Source: Trichopria drosophilae (lineage: Eukaryota > Arthropoda > Insecta > Hymenoptera > Diapriidae). Taken from it: a stretch of DNA of 64,000 bases. Positions 49,471 to 59,648 of this stretch are shown here, one piece after another. Within the stretch, counting starts at the first letter, position 1. Each line of letters starts with the position of its first letter. The translations under genes and the position numbers were made by a program. Below the pieces are notes generated by a model that saw only the letters and a program-made list of their open reading frames with translations, was not told the origin of the DNA and made no database searches. The stretch lies in the NCBI GenBank assembly GCA_030407085.1, contig CM059584.1, positions 4,340,001-4,404,000 of the forward strand. Reading direction: 5' to 3'.

Positions 49471-50080
49471 TAGGCGTGACTGCAGTTAGTATTTAGCCCC
49501 GTTCATAAAAACTACTTTCTGGAGACAGATCTTCTCCTCCTTCCTTCAATGAAAAACCTGGAGATGAAATATAATGCTGGACAGACATGAAACACGTTCA
49601 ACAGACAGATGAATAACTTGAATGACATGAAATATAAACGCAGAGACATCACGATTATGGATTAAGTCAATGATGTTCAGCTGGTCCCCAACAATCATCC
49701 GACCAGGAAGAAGAGTGTTTTTGAAAAACTACGCAAAACAGAAATAAAAGTTTTGTTAGATATTTAGATTCACGATGAAATCAGAATTAAATCTATTCAA
49801 ATGCATTGGAATGATAACTATATAAGTCAAAAAAGTACCAGAATTCACAATGGACATATTTTCCCCGGATTTACGGAGTAATATTTATGACGGCTTACCC
49901 ATTTATGAGCTGTAAAATAGGAGTCTATAGTTCGTCTAAGAGAAATGTCTTGAATGAGGTTATTTATAACCCCCCGTGATTTTTGTTATTCAAATACCTC
50001 CAATTCTTTTATTAATTTTACAAGAGATAAATTCATCGTCAATCCGAGTCCATCGGTGTGCCTCGTAAGCATTATCGCGA
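49471..50080. other. No recognised feature
   Basis: Moderately AT-rich. The 74-codon frame at 49954-50178 is unrecognised. GACAGATGAA and CAGACATGAA words recur at 49580-49650 but do not form a clear repeat. Confidence 0.4.
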
Positions 50081-51060
50081 TTTATGCTCGCCTTTGTCAA
50101 AAGTACGTTTTCGGCGCGTCCATTGGATTTATTTCACACCCGCGGCATTTTAAGCCTTTCTTCGGCATCGCGGGTTAAAATTTCGACAAGAGGTGAGGTG
50201 GAATTTCGAAAAAATGTTCGTATAGTTTCGGTTCAACGACCATGGGAATTCTACCGTCAAAGTCGAGAATGGTCGATCCTTATGCCGCCCGCAGTCTTCT
50301 CCCTGAAGATTTGAATTGTATGACGGACGTACATACGCAATCCTGCGAAGGATCATCGCGAGGAAAAGGTTCGCGGAGGAGGCAAACAAGGAAGAGAAAG
50401 GATACTTGGTGGGTAGGAGGACGAGTAGGAGGCAAGATGGTCAAAGAGAGAGAGAGAGATGGACATAATGGTGGTCACATGCCCTCGGGAGATCTCGCTC
50501 TCTCGCTGTTTCGCGAGCGACCGCGCGGAGAGAGAAAATAATGTGATGTTTTTGTATCATACGATATATACAGAGTGTCGGCCTGGACCGATCGCCTGGG
50601 GCTTCTGGCAGGATGTAACGAGGAGTCCGAGAGTCGCCTTTAGGCCCACATATTTTACGGCACACCCCTCCCGTCGCCGCTCTTTCCTTTGCTTCCTTCC
50701 CTTATACCACTCTCTCCTTTCTCTCTCTTTTTCTCACTCTCTCTTTCTCGACTCTGGGTTCGTGCATCCTTTCGTTTTGGCCCTACGTGTCTTTGAAACG
50801 GGTCGTGTCGTGCCCTGGGCAAAGGACGCGCCTCCCTCATCTACCCCTCGCGCCACCACCCCATCGTCCTCGCAATGTCCACGAATATAAAGCTCGTATT
50901 TAACCAACGGGATACCAAAATACAATTGGTCACCGCGACCACGGTCATTTTTATCTGGCGCTTGTGCAGATCGTAGTACTGGTTTTCGCTGCAAATGATG
51001 TGCATCACACAACCAAAGAGGTACGAAGCATTTTCCTTTTTCATTTAAATCGATTGCTGG
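50081..51060. other. Largest GC-rich island; possible promoter or exon region
   Basis: The most sustained GC-rich and CpG-rich stretch in the window, with (GA)n at 50448-50460, a CTCTCTCGC segment near 50497 and a long pyrimidine run (CTCTCTCCTTTCTCTCTC) near 50710-50745. All frames in it are open at once on both strands (the longest is 143 codons, 50459-50890), and none has a domain I recognise. GA/CT tracts plus CpG richness are typical of insect promoter-proximal DNA, where GAGA-type factors bind. It is the best single candidate for host regulatory or transcribed DNA here. Confidence 0.4.
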
Positions 51061-51420
51061 TAACTTATGTGTACCTGTGAATGCCTATAAAGTTACTAGT
51101 GCAAAGTCAGCAGATACGAATGTCACTACCGTACAAGGACCGGATTACTGGGGCCCTGTAGTCAGAACCCCAGTCCTGGCTGAACCTCGTAGTCGAAATT
51201 CAACCAGATGGAATTTTGATTCAAGATTGAGCCTGGTAGTCAACACTACAAAGCCTGGAATAAAACCCTGGCCACTAGAGCCCCTGTACGTTGGCATAGC
51301 GAGAGCTGCAAATCGGCTTAGATGGCGTCATAATAACACTTGTCGAGAATGCGGGAAACTGCAGAAACCACATCTAGTACGGCAGTGGCCATGAGTCGAT
51401 TCCTGCCTTGTAAACAACGC
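51061..51420 (+). other. Unrecognised 105-codon frame
   Basis: The plus frame at 51077-51394 has balanced composition and one CREC pair, giving it a more protein-like look than most in the window. I recognise no family, and its 3' end abuts a minus-strand SINE. It may be an exon, an element fragment or chance. Confidence 0.3.
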
Positions 51421-51575
51421 ATCGAAATGTAAACAATGTAGCCCATTTTACGTACATTGCGAGCTGCTGCTTGAATGCAATTTCGAGGAGCTGTTTTCCC
51501 GGCCGGGGATCAAACTCATGACCTACACGGAAAATAATCTTACACCGCGACAGGCTAATATTATGGTGTGACATC
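51405..51575 (-). mobile_element. tRNA-derived SINE, copy 3 (minus strand)
   Basis: Reading the minus strand: an A-box-like TAGCCTGTCGCGG, a B box (GAGTTTGATCCCC, complement of 51505-51517), then CATTCAAGCAGCAGCTCGC and TTGTTTACATTTCGATGCGTTGTTTAC. The last two blocks match copy 1's AAGCTGCAGCTCGC and TTGTTTGTTTATGTTTCG, proving a shared body beyond the tRNA head. Confidence 0.75.
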
Positions 51576-52119
51576 AAAATTGTGGTGCCGATGTGGCTAC
51601 GGCCTCAGTATTACGTTGCGACGGCATAACAACCTCAGCATAAACATTTGTTGCACTACCGTAGCACAAGAGTTTTCTTAGAATACAGTAGCGAAAGTAT
51701 ATAAACAATAAATGTAAAGTCACACGGAAAAAAATTTGCGGCTGTCGATGTCGAATTTGGTACATTTCTTGCTACATCTATCCAAATCGGTAACCGTAGA
51801 AGCACTTTGAAGTAATTAAAGTGTCAAGGATTTGATTGCACTAACCTCATTTTTGTGACTTGTGCAACGCAAACCCGAGGTTGTTAAAACGGTAGTGATC
51901 CGTAACGAAAGAGGAATGGACGCTTTTGTGAAAGAGTCTAGCCTAACCTAACCTAACCTAAATTTAATGGAAAATATATGGAATTCATAAATAAAACAGA
52001 ACCTCTTAATAAATCAGCATTTGTTGATGCATGTGACCCAATATCGATATCTGGTGCTTGTGTAGTCCATATCTCAAGTAACAATAATTCTTCCAGCTTA
52101 TCCGAAAATTGTCTGATAA
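51576..52119. other. No gene; short CCTAA tract
   Basis: Contains (CCTAA)4 at 51942-51961, the complement of the telomere-type motif. Overlapping frames at 51953-52135 and 51978-52172 are antisense to each other and unrecognised. Confidence 0.5.
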
Positions 52120-52445
52120 TGTTCCCAAGCAGCAAAATTGGTCGAAATTACGTCAATTCGACTTCCGAATAGGTCCAACTGCCTAACGGCCCTAACCTGA
52201 TTAACGTCGAATCGACTTCTATTTCAGGTAAATAGGGAATAAAAACACGGTCAATTTTAAGTCGAAATTAGGTAATGAAAGGCATTTGGACTTTAAAGGC
52301 ATAGTCCAATTTGGGAGAACGGACCTATAAGAAGTCGAATATTAGTAATAATTACGTAATTTTGCCCTAGTTTAGACTTTCTGACCTAGTGGATCCCTTT
52401 GTTAAAAAGAAACTTGTGAACAATTTCCAACGGAAATTTAGAGGT
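52120..52445. repeat. Proximal part of GGACTTTAAAGGCA repeat family
   Basis: Words such as AAAATTGGTCGAAATTACG, GTCGAATCGACTTCTATTT, TTGGACTTTAAAGGCATAG and AAGAAGTCGAATATTAG recur and match the better-organised array at 53020-53440. The two stretches may be parts of one element interrupted by 52446-52960. Confidence 0.55.
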
Positions 52446-53010
52446 TCATACACGGAGAAAAATTTCTAATCTTTATAACCGTGGGCCACCTTCGCATGAA
52501 AACACTCTGACTCTCACTTCCAGATTTGTTTGTTGTCATACTCTTTTGCCGCGACAACAGATCGACAACGTATCGTACTGCGTTTCCACAAGACCCACCG
52601 GATTTCACTGTATACCCTGAAATAATTTATTTACATAAACCCATACATGAAAATCACAAACACGCGTTCGTTCAGCTCTTACAACCTAAGATACGCACCT
52701 AATATACATATACCACTATTCGACGCCATATGATAAACAGAGATCAGTATTTTCGCGCTCGCACGCATTACTTGTTGTGCTATGGAACATGCTTTCTTAT
52801 CTACGTACCTGCTTATGCTCTAATCACTTGCGAGAAAGTTTGAGTATGTTACAATATGCAATGCATGTGTTGAATACGGCACTTATGCACCATCCCTCGG
52901 TGGGAGCTCGAAACTAGTCGAAACGTCATCGCAGCAAAGCCTTTACTTTCAAGTTCAGAATAGGGAATTTAGCAAAAGCAATATTCATTTTCAATCGGAA
53001 CCTAATTTCT
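52446..53010. other. Unexplained spacer between two parts of a repeat family
   Basis: Less AT-rich, with no recognisable frame. It begins near a TACACGGAGAAAAATTT motif (52449-52465) also seen at 51524 and 51721. It may be a separate insertion splitting the surrounding repeat family. Confidence 0.4.
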
Positions 53011-53019
53011 CATTTCAAA

Positions 53020-53440
53020 ACCACTGGACTTTTAAGGCAGAACACATGTCCATATTTTGTAAATTATGTACTAAAATTTAACCTATTCATCAAAAACCTT
53101 CAGGGCAATTTTATAAGTCCAAATTTGGTTAATTTTACTTACAGAATATACCTCAAATACTTTTTTACCGTGGGGACATTTTTGAAGTCATTATTTGGTT
53201 AAATTAACCCATCAAATATACTTCAAAAACGTTTTGACTTTGAAGACATATTTTTGGTCCAGATTTGGTAATTTCGACCTAATATATAACTTTGAAATCA
53301 TAGGACTTTAAAGGCAATTCTTAGGTAATATTTAGGCGATTTTCGACCTGCGTTTAAGTCTTGAAAGTCTATTCGACTTACAGGACGATTCTTTGGTCGA
53401 AAAGGTGTTAATTTTCTTGATTAGGGCATTCTAACTTTGG
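53020..53440 (+). repeat. Tandem repeat, about 68-bp period
   Basis: Five or six imperfect units start at about 53030, 53100, 53165, 53236, 53304 and 53371. Each carries GGACTTT(A/G)AAGGCA or a variant, TTTTGGTCCAAATTTGGTTAATTT and a CGACCTAATATA / ATACCTCAAA segment. Identity between neighbours is modest. Confidence 0.65.
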
Positions 53441-54595
53441 TTTGGTCGAAATGGCTTCTCTTGGTTGCAAATTATACAAATGTGATAATGATGGATCCAT
53501 TTTAAAACTAATATTTGAATAATAATGTATGAATTAACTAATTGCAATAGAACCAGGTATAATCCATTTCTTTCAACAATGTTTTCTTCAACTTGATAAA
53601 ACAATCAAATTCGGTATGATGCGCTAACATTCTTCTTACTGTTCCCCAATTTATCAATTGTCGAGGGGGAATAGTTTAAAATGAAAAAAAAATTTTTTTT
53701 TATTCGCTCATTTCAAAGATACGTATTTTAAGTATGTCCCTAAAATAGCTGTACGTACAATACATTTGAATAATTTTTTCCTAAACTAGTTATGTACCTT
53801 ATGTACTGATGACTTGCATGGAATAAACAAATAACGCGCACTCTGCGACCGCAGGTACTGGAGTGAAATCGTTGAATTTATGCCAATTTCGTTTAAATAT
53901 TAATATTGCTAACTATCATTGCAGATGCAAAATTGGGCTTAACCGCCAAGCTTGTCATTCTAGGAACCTGTCGAGAGGTTACTGAAATGACATTTTTTTG
54001 TGTACGGTAAGACAATCGCGCCAAAACCACGCGTTAGGCTGCGGCAATACAAACATTATTTTCCGTGTACGACTTCGTAGTACAGTACTGTAGGTGAGTT
54101 TGAAGGCTATTTTAACATTAATTAAATGACGAAACTCGAAATTTACCGCTCTGGTACGTTCCGAGAAAATCGTTGCACTATTAACATACAAAATGAACAT
54201 ATACACCCTAACTTCCCACAATAAGAAATTGATCTTCATATAATTATAAGGCACTTAAAACATGTAAAGCTAAACTTTTTAAAAGTAAACCTTCCCCTAA
54301 AAAATAAGGACACCAGAATATGAGGTAGACAGCCTAAAAGTGAAGCATAAACGCATTTAATGACGGGATGGAAATTTTTTGAACACAAAGTTCAACGCTT
54401 TATTGGATAATATTATAGCCAGGAGAAAAATCTGCCCAATTAGATTGTGCCAAAAGAATTGGTCCAAAAAAAGATACAGCTATTTTTTTCTTAAAAATCA
54501 CGAATTTTAAAATAGTTTTTTCTTAAATCCGTAATTTACACCCGAAAATAACAGAGTACACGGATGTGCAAAGTATTGCGTTAAAAATATATCAG
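53441..54595. other. No recognised feature
   Basis: AT-rich. A 91-codon minus frame (53979-54254) is unrecognised. ATTTTCCGTGTAC at 54058-54070 is an inverse copy of the TACACGGA-type motif. Confidence 0.45.
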
Positions 54596-54599
54596 CTTC

Positions 54600-55335
54600 A
54601 AAATTTTACCCGCCATTATTCAAAATGGCGACTTGTAAATAGTGCTCAAAAAGCTGATTTTGTATATTATTTCTTTGTTAGCCAACCGATGGAAGTTTCT
54701 AAATCGGCAATAGCTCCATAACTCTACATTTATGGTTTTGCAATCGCTGATTACAAATATGAGGTCACAAGCTCGAAATTCAAAATGGCGGATCCAATAC
54801 AGCGGACGACTTTTCTGAAAATCCTTCCAATTTGCCCAAAAAATGTTAGTAAGGGGTTTTTGGGATCGCTGATTACGAATCGGATGTTAGTTTTTCAAAA
54901 TTCAAAACGGCAGGCTCAATGTAGTTGATGACTTTTGAAAAATGTGGTGCAATTTATTTGAAACTCGTCAGTTTAAGGTTTCTGTAGTCCATGAAGTCGA
55001 ATCTAACGTTGAATTGATATTGAAAATTTTAATAAATTTAGAAAAACTAACAGCCGATTCGTAATCAACGACCACGAAAACCCCAGAATAACGTGTTTCT
55101 AGCGAATTGCATTTGATTTTTTAAAAGTCATCCGCCATTTTGAATCTGCCATTTTGAATTTTTAAAATCTGAGTTCAGATTCGTAATCAGCTACCCCAAA
55201 AACCCCCAAATAATAATTTTTAGGCAAATTAGATCGATTTTCACATAAGTCGTCCGCCACATTAGATCCGTCATTTTGAATTTTTAAAATCTGACTTCAG
55301 ATTCGTAATCAGCAGTCAAAAATCTGCAAATAACC
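54600..55335. repeat. Convergent cluster of GATTACGAATCTGA units
   Basis: Plus-strand units at about 54736-54815 and 54860-54940 (ATCGCTGATTAC, TTCAAAATGGCGGATCC, GCGGACGACTTTT) face minus-strand units at about 55040-55125, 55120-55240 and 55245-55330 (ATTCGTAATCAGC, CATTTTGAATTTTTAAAATCTGA, GTCGTCCGCCA). The switch is near 54990. This is the largest and best-preserved cluster of the family in the window. Confidence 0.8.
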
Positions 55336-56416
55336 ATATCGTTTAGTTTTTTTAAATAACTATAAAATATTCGTTAATGAATATTTTTCATTCGAAAGAA
55401 GTGTATTGTTACTGCTGATATTGCTGATTTATGTTTAAAAAGATAAAAATATTGCTGTTGTGGATTAACTAATATTACCGATGTTTAAAGTTATGAAATT
55501 AGTTTATTCCGAATCTATTAATCCGGAAGCAAAAAGTAATGTTATATATTTTAAAAATATTTTCTCGTTCATAACATTATTATCCTTAGAATACTATGAG
55601 AAGTATATAGTTAAAATTGCAGTTCAAAATTTTGAGAAATGGCCGAGTTACAGCCAAATATATCCAGAGGCCAACTAAAATCCCACAAGTCCGATTATTC
55701 GATCCGGCGCCTCAGTTATTATCAACAAAAGAAGGTTTTTCCATTTTTCGAATTTGCGTTACTACAATCAATAAATTTTCGATATTCTAATTGACAGATT
55801 GTCACAATTATTGACTACACTATTGACCACAAAATCTCAAGTTAGCCACAGTTTATTCAATAACAAAGGGTTTAGACTGATAAATATTAGAATGTAATTT
55901 ATTTGTTATCCGTGTGTCACGATTATTCACACGATTATTGAATATAAAAATCTAAATAAGACAACAATATTTTCTGGAACAGAAAATGAATGTTCTTTTG
56001 TACAGAATATGAGAATCATTTTATTTGAAATTTAGGAAAAGCCACTGGGGCGTAAAAGCCTAATTGATAATTAGTAGCCGATTATTAATCGGAATTCAAA
56101 TCCTTTGTTCTTGTGTGCCGAAATGCGGCGCTAAACTGTGCATTGCATTACCGATTCATTAATTATACTCCTGTGTTATTAATTAAGATCACGTTGGCTG
56201 TAGGATAATCGACTGTAAAATGAAAGGAACAAAATAAAAATATAGAACATTTCAGAAATTAATTTATTCTGGAAATATTATATCTGTTCGTTCTATAAAT
56301 CTGAGGAAAATACCCTCGAAATATTAAATTCTCGATCAATATTTACAATTTTGTGTAATAGTGTAGAGTATATAAAGTTTACGTTAATAATAACGAATTT
56401 AGTACATTTTGAAATG
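55336..56416. other. No recognised feature
   Basis: AT-rich; a 65-codon plus frame (55481-55678) is unrecognised. Confidence 0.45.
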
Positions 56417-57104
56417 CAGTCCGTCCCCCATTGATAGAGGCACCTTATTTTGTTTCATTATTATATCTTTATTATTTTGACAAACTAAGCGATATTGTTT
56501 AAGAGCATCCTATAATTAAACTAACTAATGTTTACACAAGTTTAGTATGCCAAATACGATTAATTTGTATATTTTTATAGTTTTAATGAAAAATGTTGTG
56601 TCCTACATATATAGGGCAACTTACATTTTGTTGAAATTTGATAATCAAGGAACTGAAATTATTAACTGCGGTTCTATTCAAATGATTAAAAATTAGTAAT
56701 AATTTTTACTAATAAAGAGTAGGAAGCGATTAATTCGGTTGTTATATTACTAATTTCATCTAAGTTATTATATTTTTTTAAACATTACATTATTTATTTA
56801 AATTTGTCTAACGAATTGGTAGTTATTATTAATGATTTAGTAATTTTTTAGTTTTTATTAGTTTAACTCATTTGTAAAATGCCCCGAGTTTCGAAAGAAT
56901 AACCACATTTCATTTCAGAAAAATGCATAAAGGGCCTAAGCTAAAATCTCTTCGCACACGGTTTTTGCAAATGAGAAACAAAATTGGATACATGAATGTT
57001 CCAAGGTATATAACATAAACATATTTATCGTTTCATTCTGAATATAGTTACAATAATAAAATAAATAAAAAAATGGGATGTCCCTATCAATGTGGGACGG
57101 ACTG
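56417..57104. mobile_element. 688-bp TIR element with CAGTCCGTCCC ends
   Basis: The left end (CAGTCCGTCCCCCATTGATA, 56417 onward) and inverse right end (CAGTCCGTCCCACATTGATA, from 57104) match at 27 or more of about 33 positions. The right flank is TA; the left is TG, which could be a mutated TA duplication. CAGT ends plus TA fit Tc1/mariner/pogo. The AT-rich interior has no transposase; the 70-codon minus frame at 56936-57148 covers the right end. Confidence 0.7.
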
Positions 57105-57459
57105 TAATAACAAATCCAAAGTTTCATCGTATATGATTGATAAGTCACACGTTAAATTTCAATTTAAAAGCAAAAGTCATCGATCATTTCGTCTAAAAAA
57201 TATATAATAAAAAACGACACTAATTAATTAATGTTGCCGTTTCAACGATCCATGTCGTCATCTTTAGAACTGTGGACAAGGATACAATCTGTATTCACCA
57301 ATTTGTTACACATATTGGTTTACACAATTAAGAAAACCAATAATAATTGTTGATTTCAAAAAAAAAAACATTATGTCGGATAGAATGTCATGTTGTAACA
57401 TAAACATATACAGTCGACAATTAAGAACCACTCGAACTATTATTAAAAAAGTGCTTCTC

Positions 57460-57840
57460 TTATTGATTGTGCGGACGTTTTAATAAATGTCTATGACAAC
57501 TATATAACATTTGGGTATCCTCCATTTTGTTTAGTGGATTTGTTTGCACATGTATATGGCACATTTCAGAAACTCTTTTTTGTAAAGATGGTTCTTTATC
57601 CATAATTCTGACGTTATTGCAATTTAAGTCATATGACGTATTTAGTACGTGTTCAGCAACTACATTGTTTGTGTTCGTTTTTTTAAAATTATTCTTGTGT
57701 TCAGAAACATGGATTCCAAGTAGTCGTTCGGATTGTCCTACATAAGATGCATCACAATTATTACAATTCAATTTGTAAACAACGTTCTTAGTATATCGTT
57801 TTTTTGTAGTGTCTTTTCCTTTTTTAATAACAGATGTCAT
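57460..57840 (-). pseudogene. GIY-YIG endonuclease domain of Penelope-like element
   Basis: The 126-residue minus frame carries VVYKLNCNNCDASYVGQSER at residues 20-39, the diagnostic (Y)K-x-x-C-x-x-C-x-x-x-YVGQ core of Penelope-type GIY-YIG endonucleases, then a VSEH segment and an AEH segment about 15 residues on. Family members usually have a catalytic arginine four residues before the EH pair; here residue 44 is histidine. The domain would nick target DNA for insertion. It is out of frame with the linker upstream, and a homologous stretch (GKKNVPLIPRANNE) lies just before its ATG, showing that the start at 57840 is an accident of the frameshift. Confidence 0.85.
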
Positions 57841-57938
57841 CTCATTATTTGCTCTAGGAATGAGGGGAACGTTCTTTTTTCCTAATCTAGAATGAAGATT
57901 TTCGAAATATCCTTAAATATAACCACTAAAAAAACAAT

Positions 57939-58187
57939 TTATTTTTTGTTACCATTGTTACTTATGTCATTATTATTATCAAAAGGTTCTAGGTATAAAA
58001 ATGATCTTCGTTTGCTTATATATTTATTTAAAAAATGAGGTGGGTAAATGTTATCTAATAAAATATCTTTGACAATTTTGATCTTTTTATTGTGAAAACA
58101 GTTGTCAGAGAGAAAAATAGGCTTGTCAGTTAAATTATAAACCATTGCAATTTTGTGTGTGTGAGGATGATTTGATTTGTAATTCAA
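57939..58187 (-). pseudogene. Linker segment of Penelope-like element
   Basis: In the same minus frame as the reverse transcriptase fragment: NYKSNHPHTHKIAMVYNL, then FHNKKIKIVKDILLDN and YPPHFLNKYISKR. This is the conserved stretch between reverse transcriptase and endonuclease in this class. There is no true start codon at 58187 (the codon is TTG); the frame comes from further upstream. It ends in a stop at 57939-57941, with about 100 bp of out-of-frame sequence before the endonuclease piece. Confidence 0.8.
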
Positions 58188-58199
58188 ATTTCTTCCAGA

Positions 58200-58517
58200 A
58201 AAAGTAGGTTTATGGCACTAATCCATAACGATACAATTATTAAGTCTAGTGAGTGAAAGTTCTAAGAATTTAATATTATTTACTTCAATTTCGTGGTTGA
58301 ATTGCAAACGTTGATGGTAAGAATTAAAAACAGACAGTATTTCTTGTACTCCATTTTCCGAAATACAAGTAATTATTTCATCGACATAACCGAAAAAGAA
58401 TAATGGTGTAAAACTAAGTTGTTTTAATCAATGGACCTCAAGGTCGTCCATAACTATGTCAGCTAGAATAGGTGAAATTGGCGAACCAATAGGAGTTCCA
58501 AACGATTGTCTGTAGAA
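58200..58517 (-). pseudogene. Reverse transcriptase fragment of Penelope-like element
   Basis: One minus frame starting at about 58517 reads FYRQSFGTPIGSPISP, then ADIVMDDLE, the motif 4 region typical of Penelope-like reverse transcriptases. A TGA stop follows at 58428-58430, then LSFTPLFFFGYVDE. Here the catalytic YVDD is YVDE (58378-58392), so the second active-site aspartate is lost. The same frame continues through KFLELSLTR, a TAG stop and KPTFSGRNLNYKS. Both stops sit where tryptophan is often found, consistent with TGG-to-TGA and TGG-to-TAG changes. Upstream, an eight-T run near 58527 breaks the frame once more. RNA-to-DNA synthesis would be the ancestral role; no product can be made now. 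Confidence 0.85.
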
Positions 58518-59047
58518 TTTCTCATTAAAAAAAAGTATTGTTCATTAAAAAGTTAGTCGCTTATACAATGCCAGATGAACGATCGTGAAATGCAATCTTC
58601 GTATATTTTTTTCACGTGATGAATGTCTACGACATAATATTCTGTTCGATATAATGTTTCTTTTTTAACCAATAATTTTTATTGGTGACTATATAGATAT
58701 ATATTCTTTAATGTTTCTACTTTATTAATTGGGTAACAAAATGGTGAATAAAAATTGTATCCTTGTCCACAATCAAATTTGCTGAAAAATTTGCTGACGT
58801 AATACTTGAATGGCCCCTTAGAAACAGTGGAGCTCAAATTTTTCTAAAGGCATTTATTTATATACAAGTTATCAATGTTCAATCTGATACTGAAAATCCG
58901 TCCGACTGAGCGTTAATGGGTTAAGTCACAGCATAGTCTACTTATTAAAAATGTATTCAACGTATTTAGTATATATCGGATTATTTCCATAATCAGAGCA
59001 GTATTATTTTATTTTTGCAATATAATGAAATTTAAATTGGTTCAAAT

Positions 59048-59073
59048 ATAATAATAATAATAATAATAATAAT
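59048..59073. repeat. (AAT)n microsatellite
   Basis: About eight and a half uninterrupted AAT/ATA units. Confidence 0.9.
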
Positions 59074-59553
59074 GGTCCTTATTGTCATCAGAGAGGTTAC
59101 ACAATAACAATCTCTTTCAGCTAACGGCGAGCAACAGCAACAGTTGTTTTACAAACCTATCAAATATAACCCATAAAATATCTTGAGTGATTTTCAGATT
59201 GATGATTTTCTTGGTCATATGTAGAATTTGACCAAGTATTATAGCTAATGATTAGCAGATATCAATGGTTATCGGATTTTGGTGGTTCCATTCTATTTTT
59301 CAGGACAGGTTACAGTTTTCCACGTGCCTTGATTTGTCGATGTCCGAGTCGGGACAGTTGGAATATCAATTTAAGTCGCGGAATCGTTTTGCGGATTTTT
59401 GCACCATTAGATTGCAATTATGCTTTTCTGAATTTGCATATCTCCGGATAGAAAATTTCAAATGCCAGTTACAATTTAAATTTGTGCACGGAGTGTTAAA
59501 ATAAAAAATTAAAAAATTGCAGCCAACCGAATATATTTGGAGATAATTCGATT

Positions 59554-59648
59554 AAAAATGGACCAAATGTGGAACTTTTCAGATGTAACAGAGTCATATT
59601 ATGGAATGTTTTCTACTAGATTATTTCCGCATTTTGGTCCATTTTGAA
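59554..59648. repeat. Short inverted repeat (AATGGACCAAATGTGGAA)
   Basis: AAAATGGACCAAATGTGGAA near 59554-59573 pairs with TTTCCGCATTTTGGTCCATTTT near 59625-59646, with a gap and one mismatch. The loop is about 50 bp. Possibly a tiny fold-back element. Confidence 0.5.

Larger units (their letters stand above)
57236..58860 (-). mobile_element. Decayed Penelope-like retroelement
   Basis: Minus-strand pieces of a reverse transcriptase, a linker and a GIY-YIG endonuclease lie in the order expected for a Penelope-like element. The 5' part is truncated near 58860. A block of about 40 bp at 57272-57310 (plus) recurs inverted at 58731-58770 (GTGGACAAGGATACAAT, then TTCACCA and TTTGTTAC). Penelope-like elements commonly carry such terminal repeats in direct or inverse orientation. 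Frameshifts, stops and altered catalytic residues show it is dead. Confidence 0.85.

Noticed and set aside
50459..50890. Longest open frame (143 codons) as a real gene
   Set aside because: It lies in GC- and CT-rich DNA where most frames are open; the product is low-complexity (Ser, Arg, Phe, Pro) with no domain.
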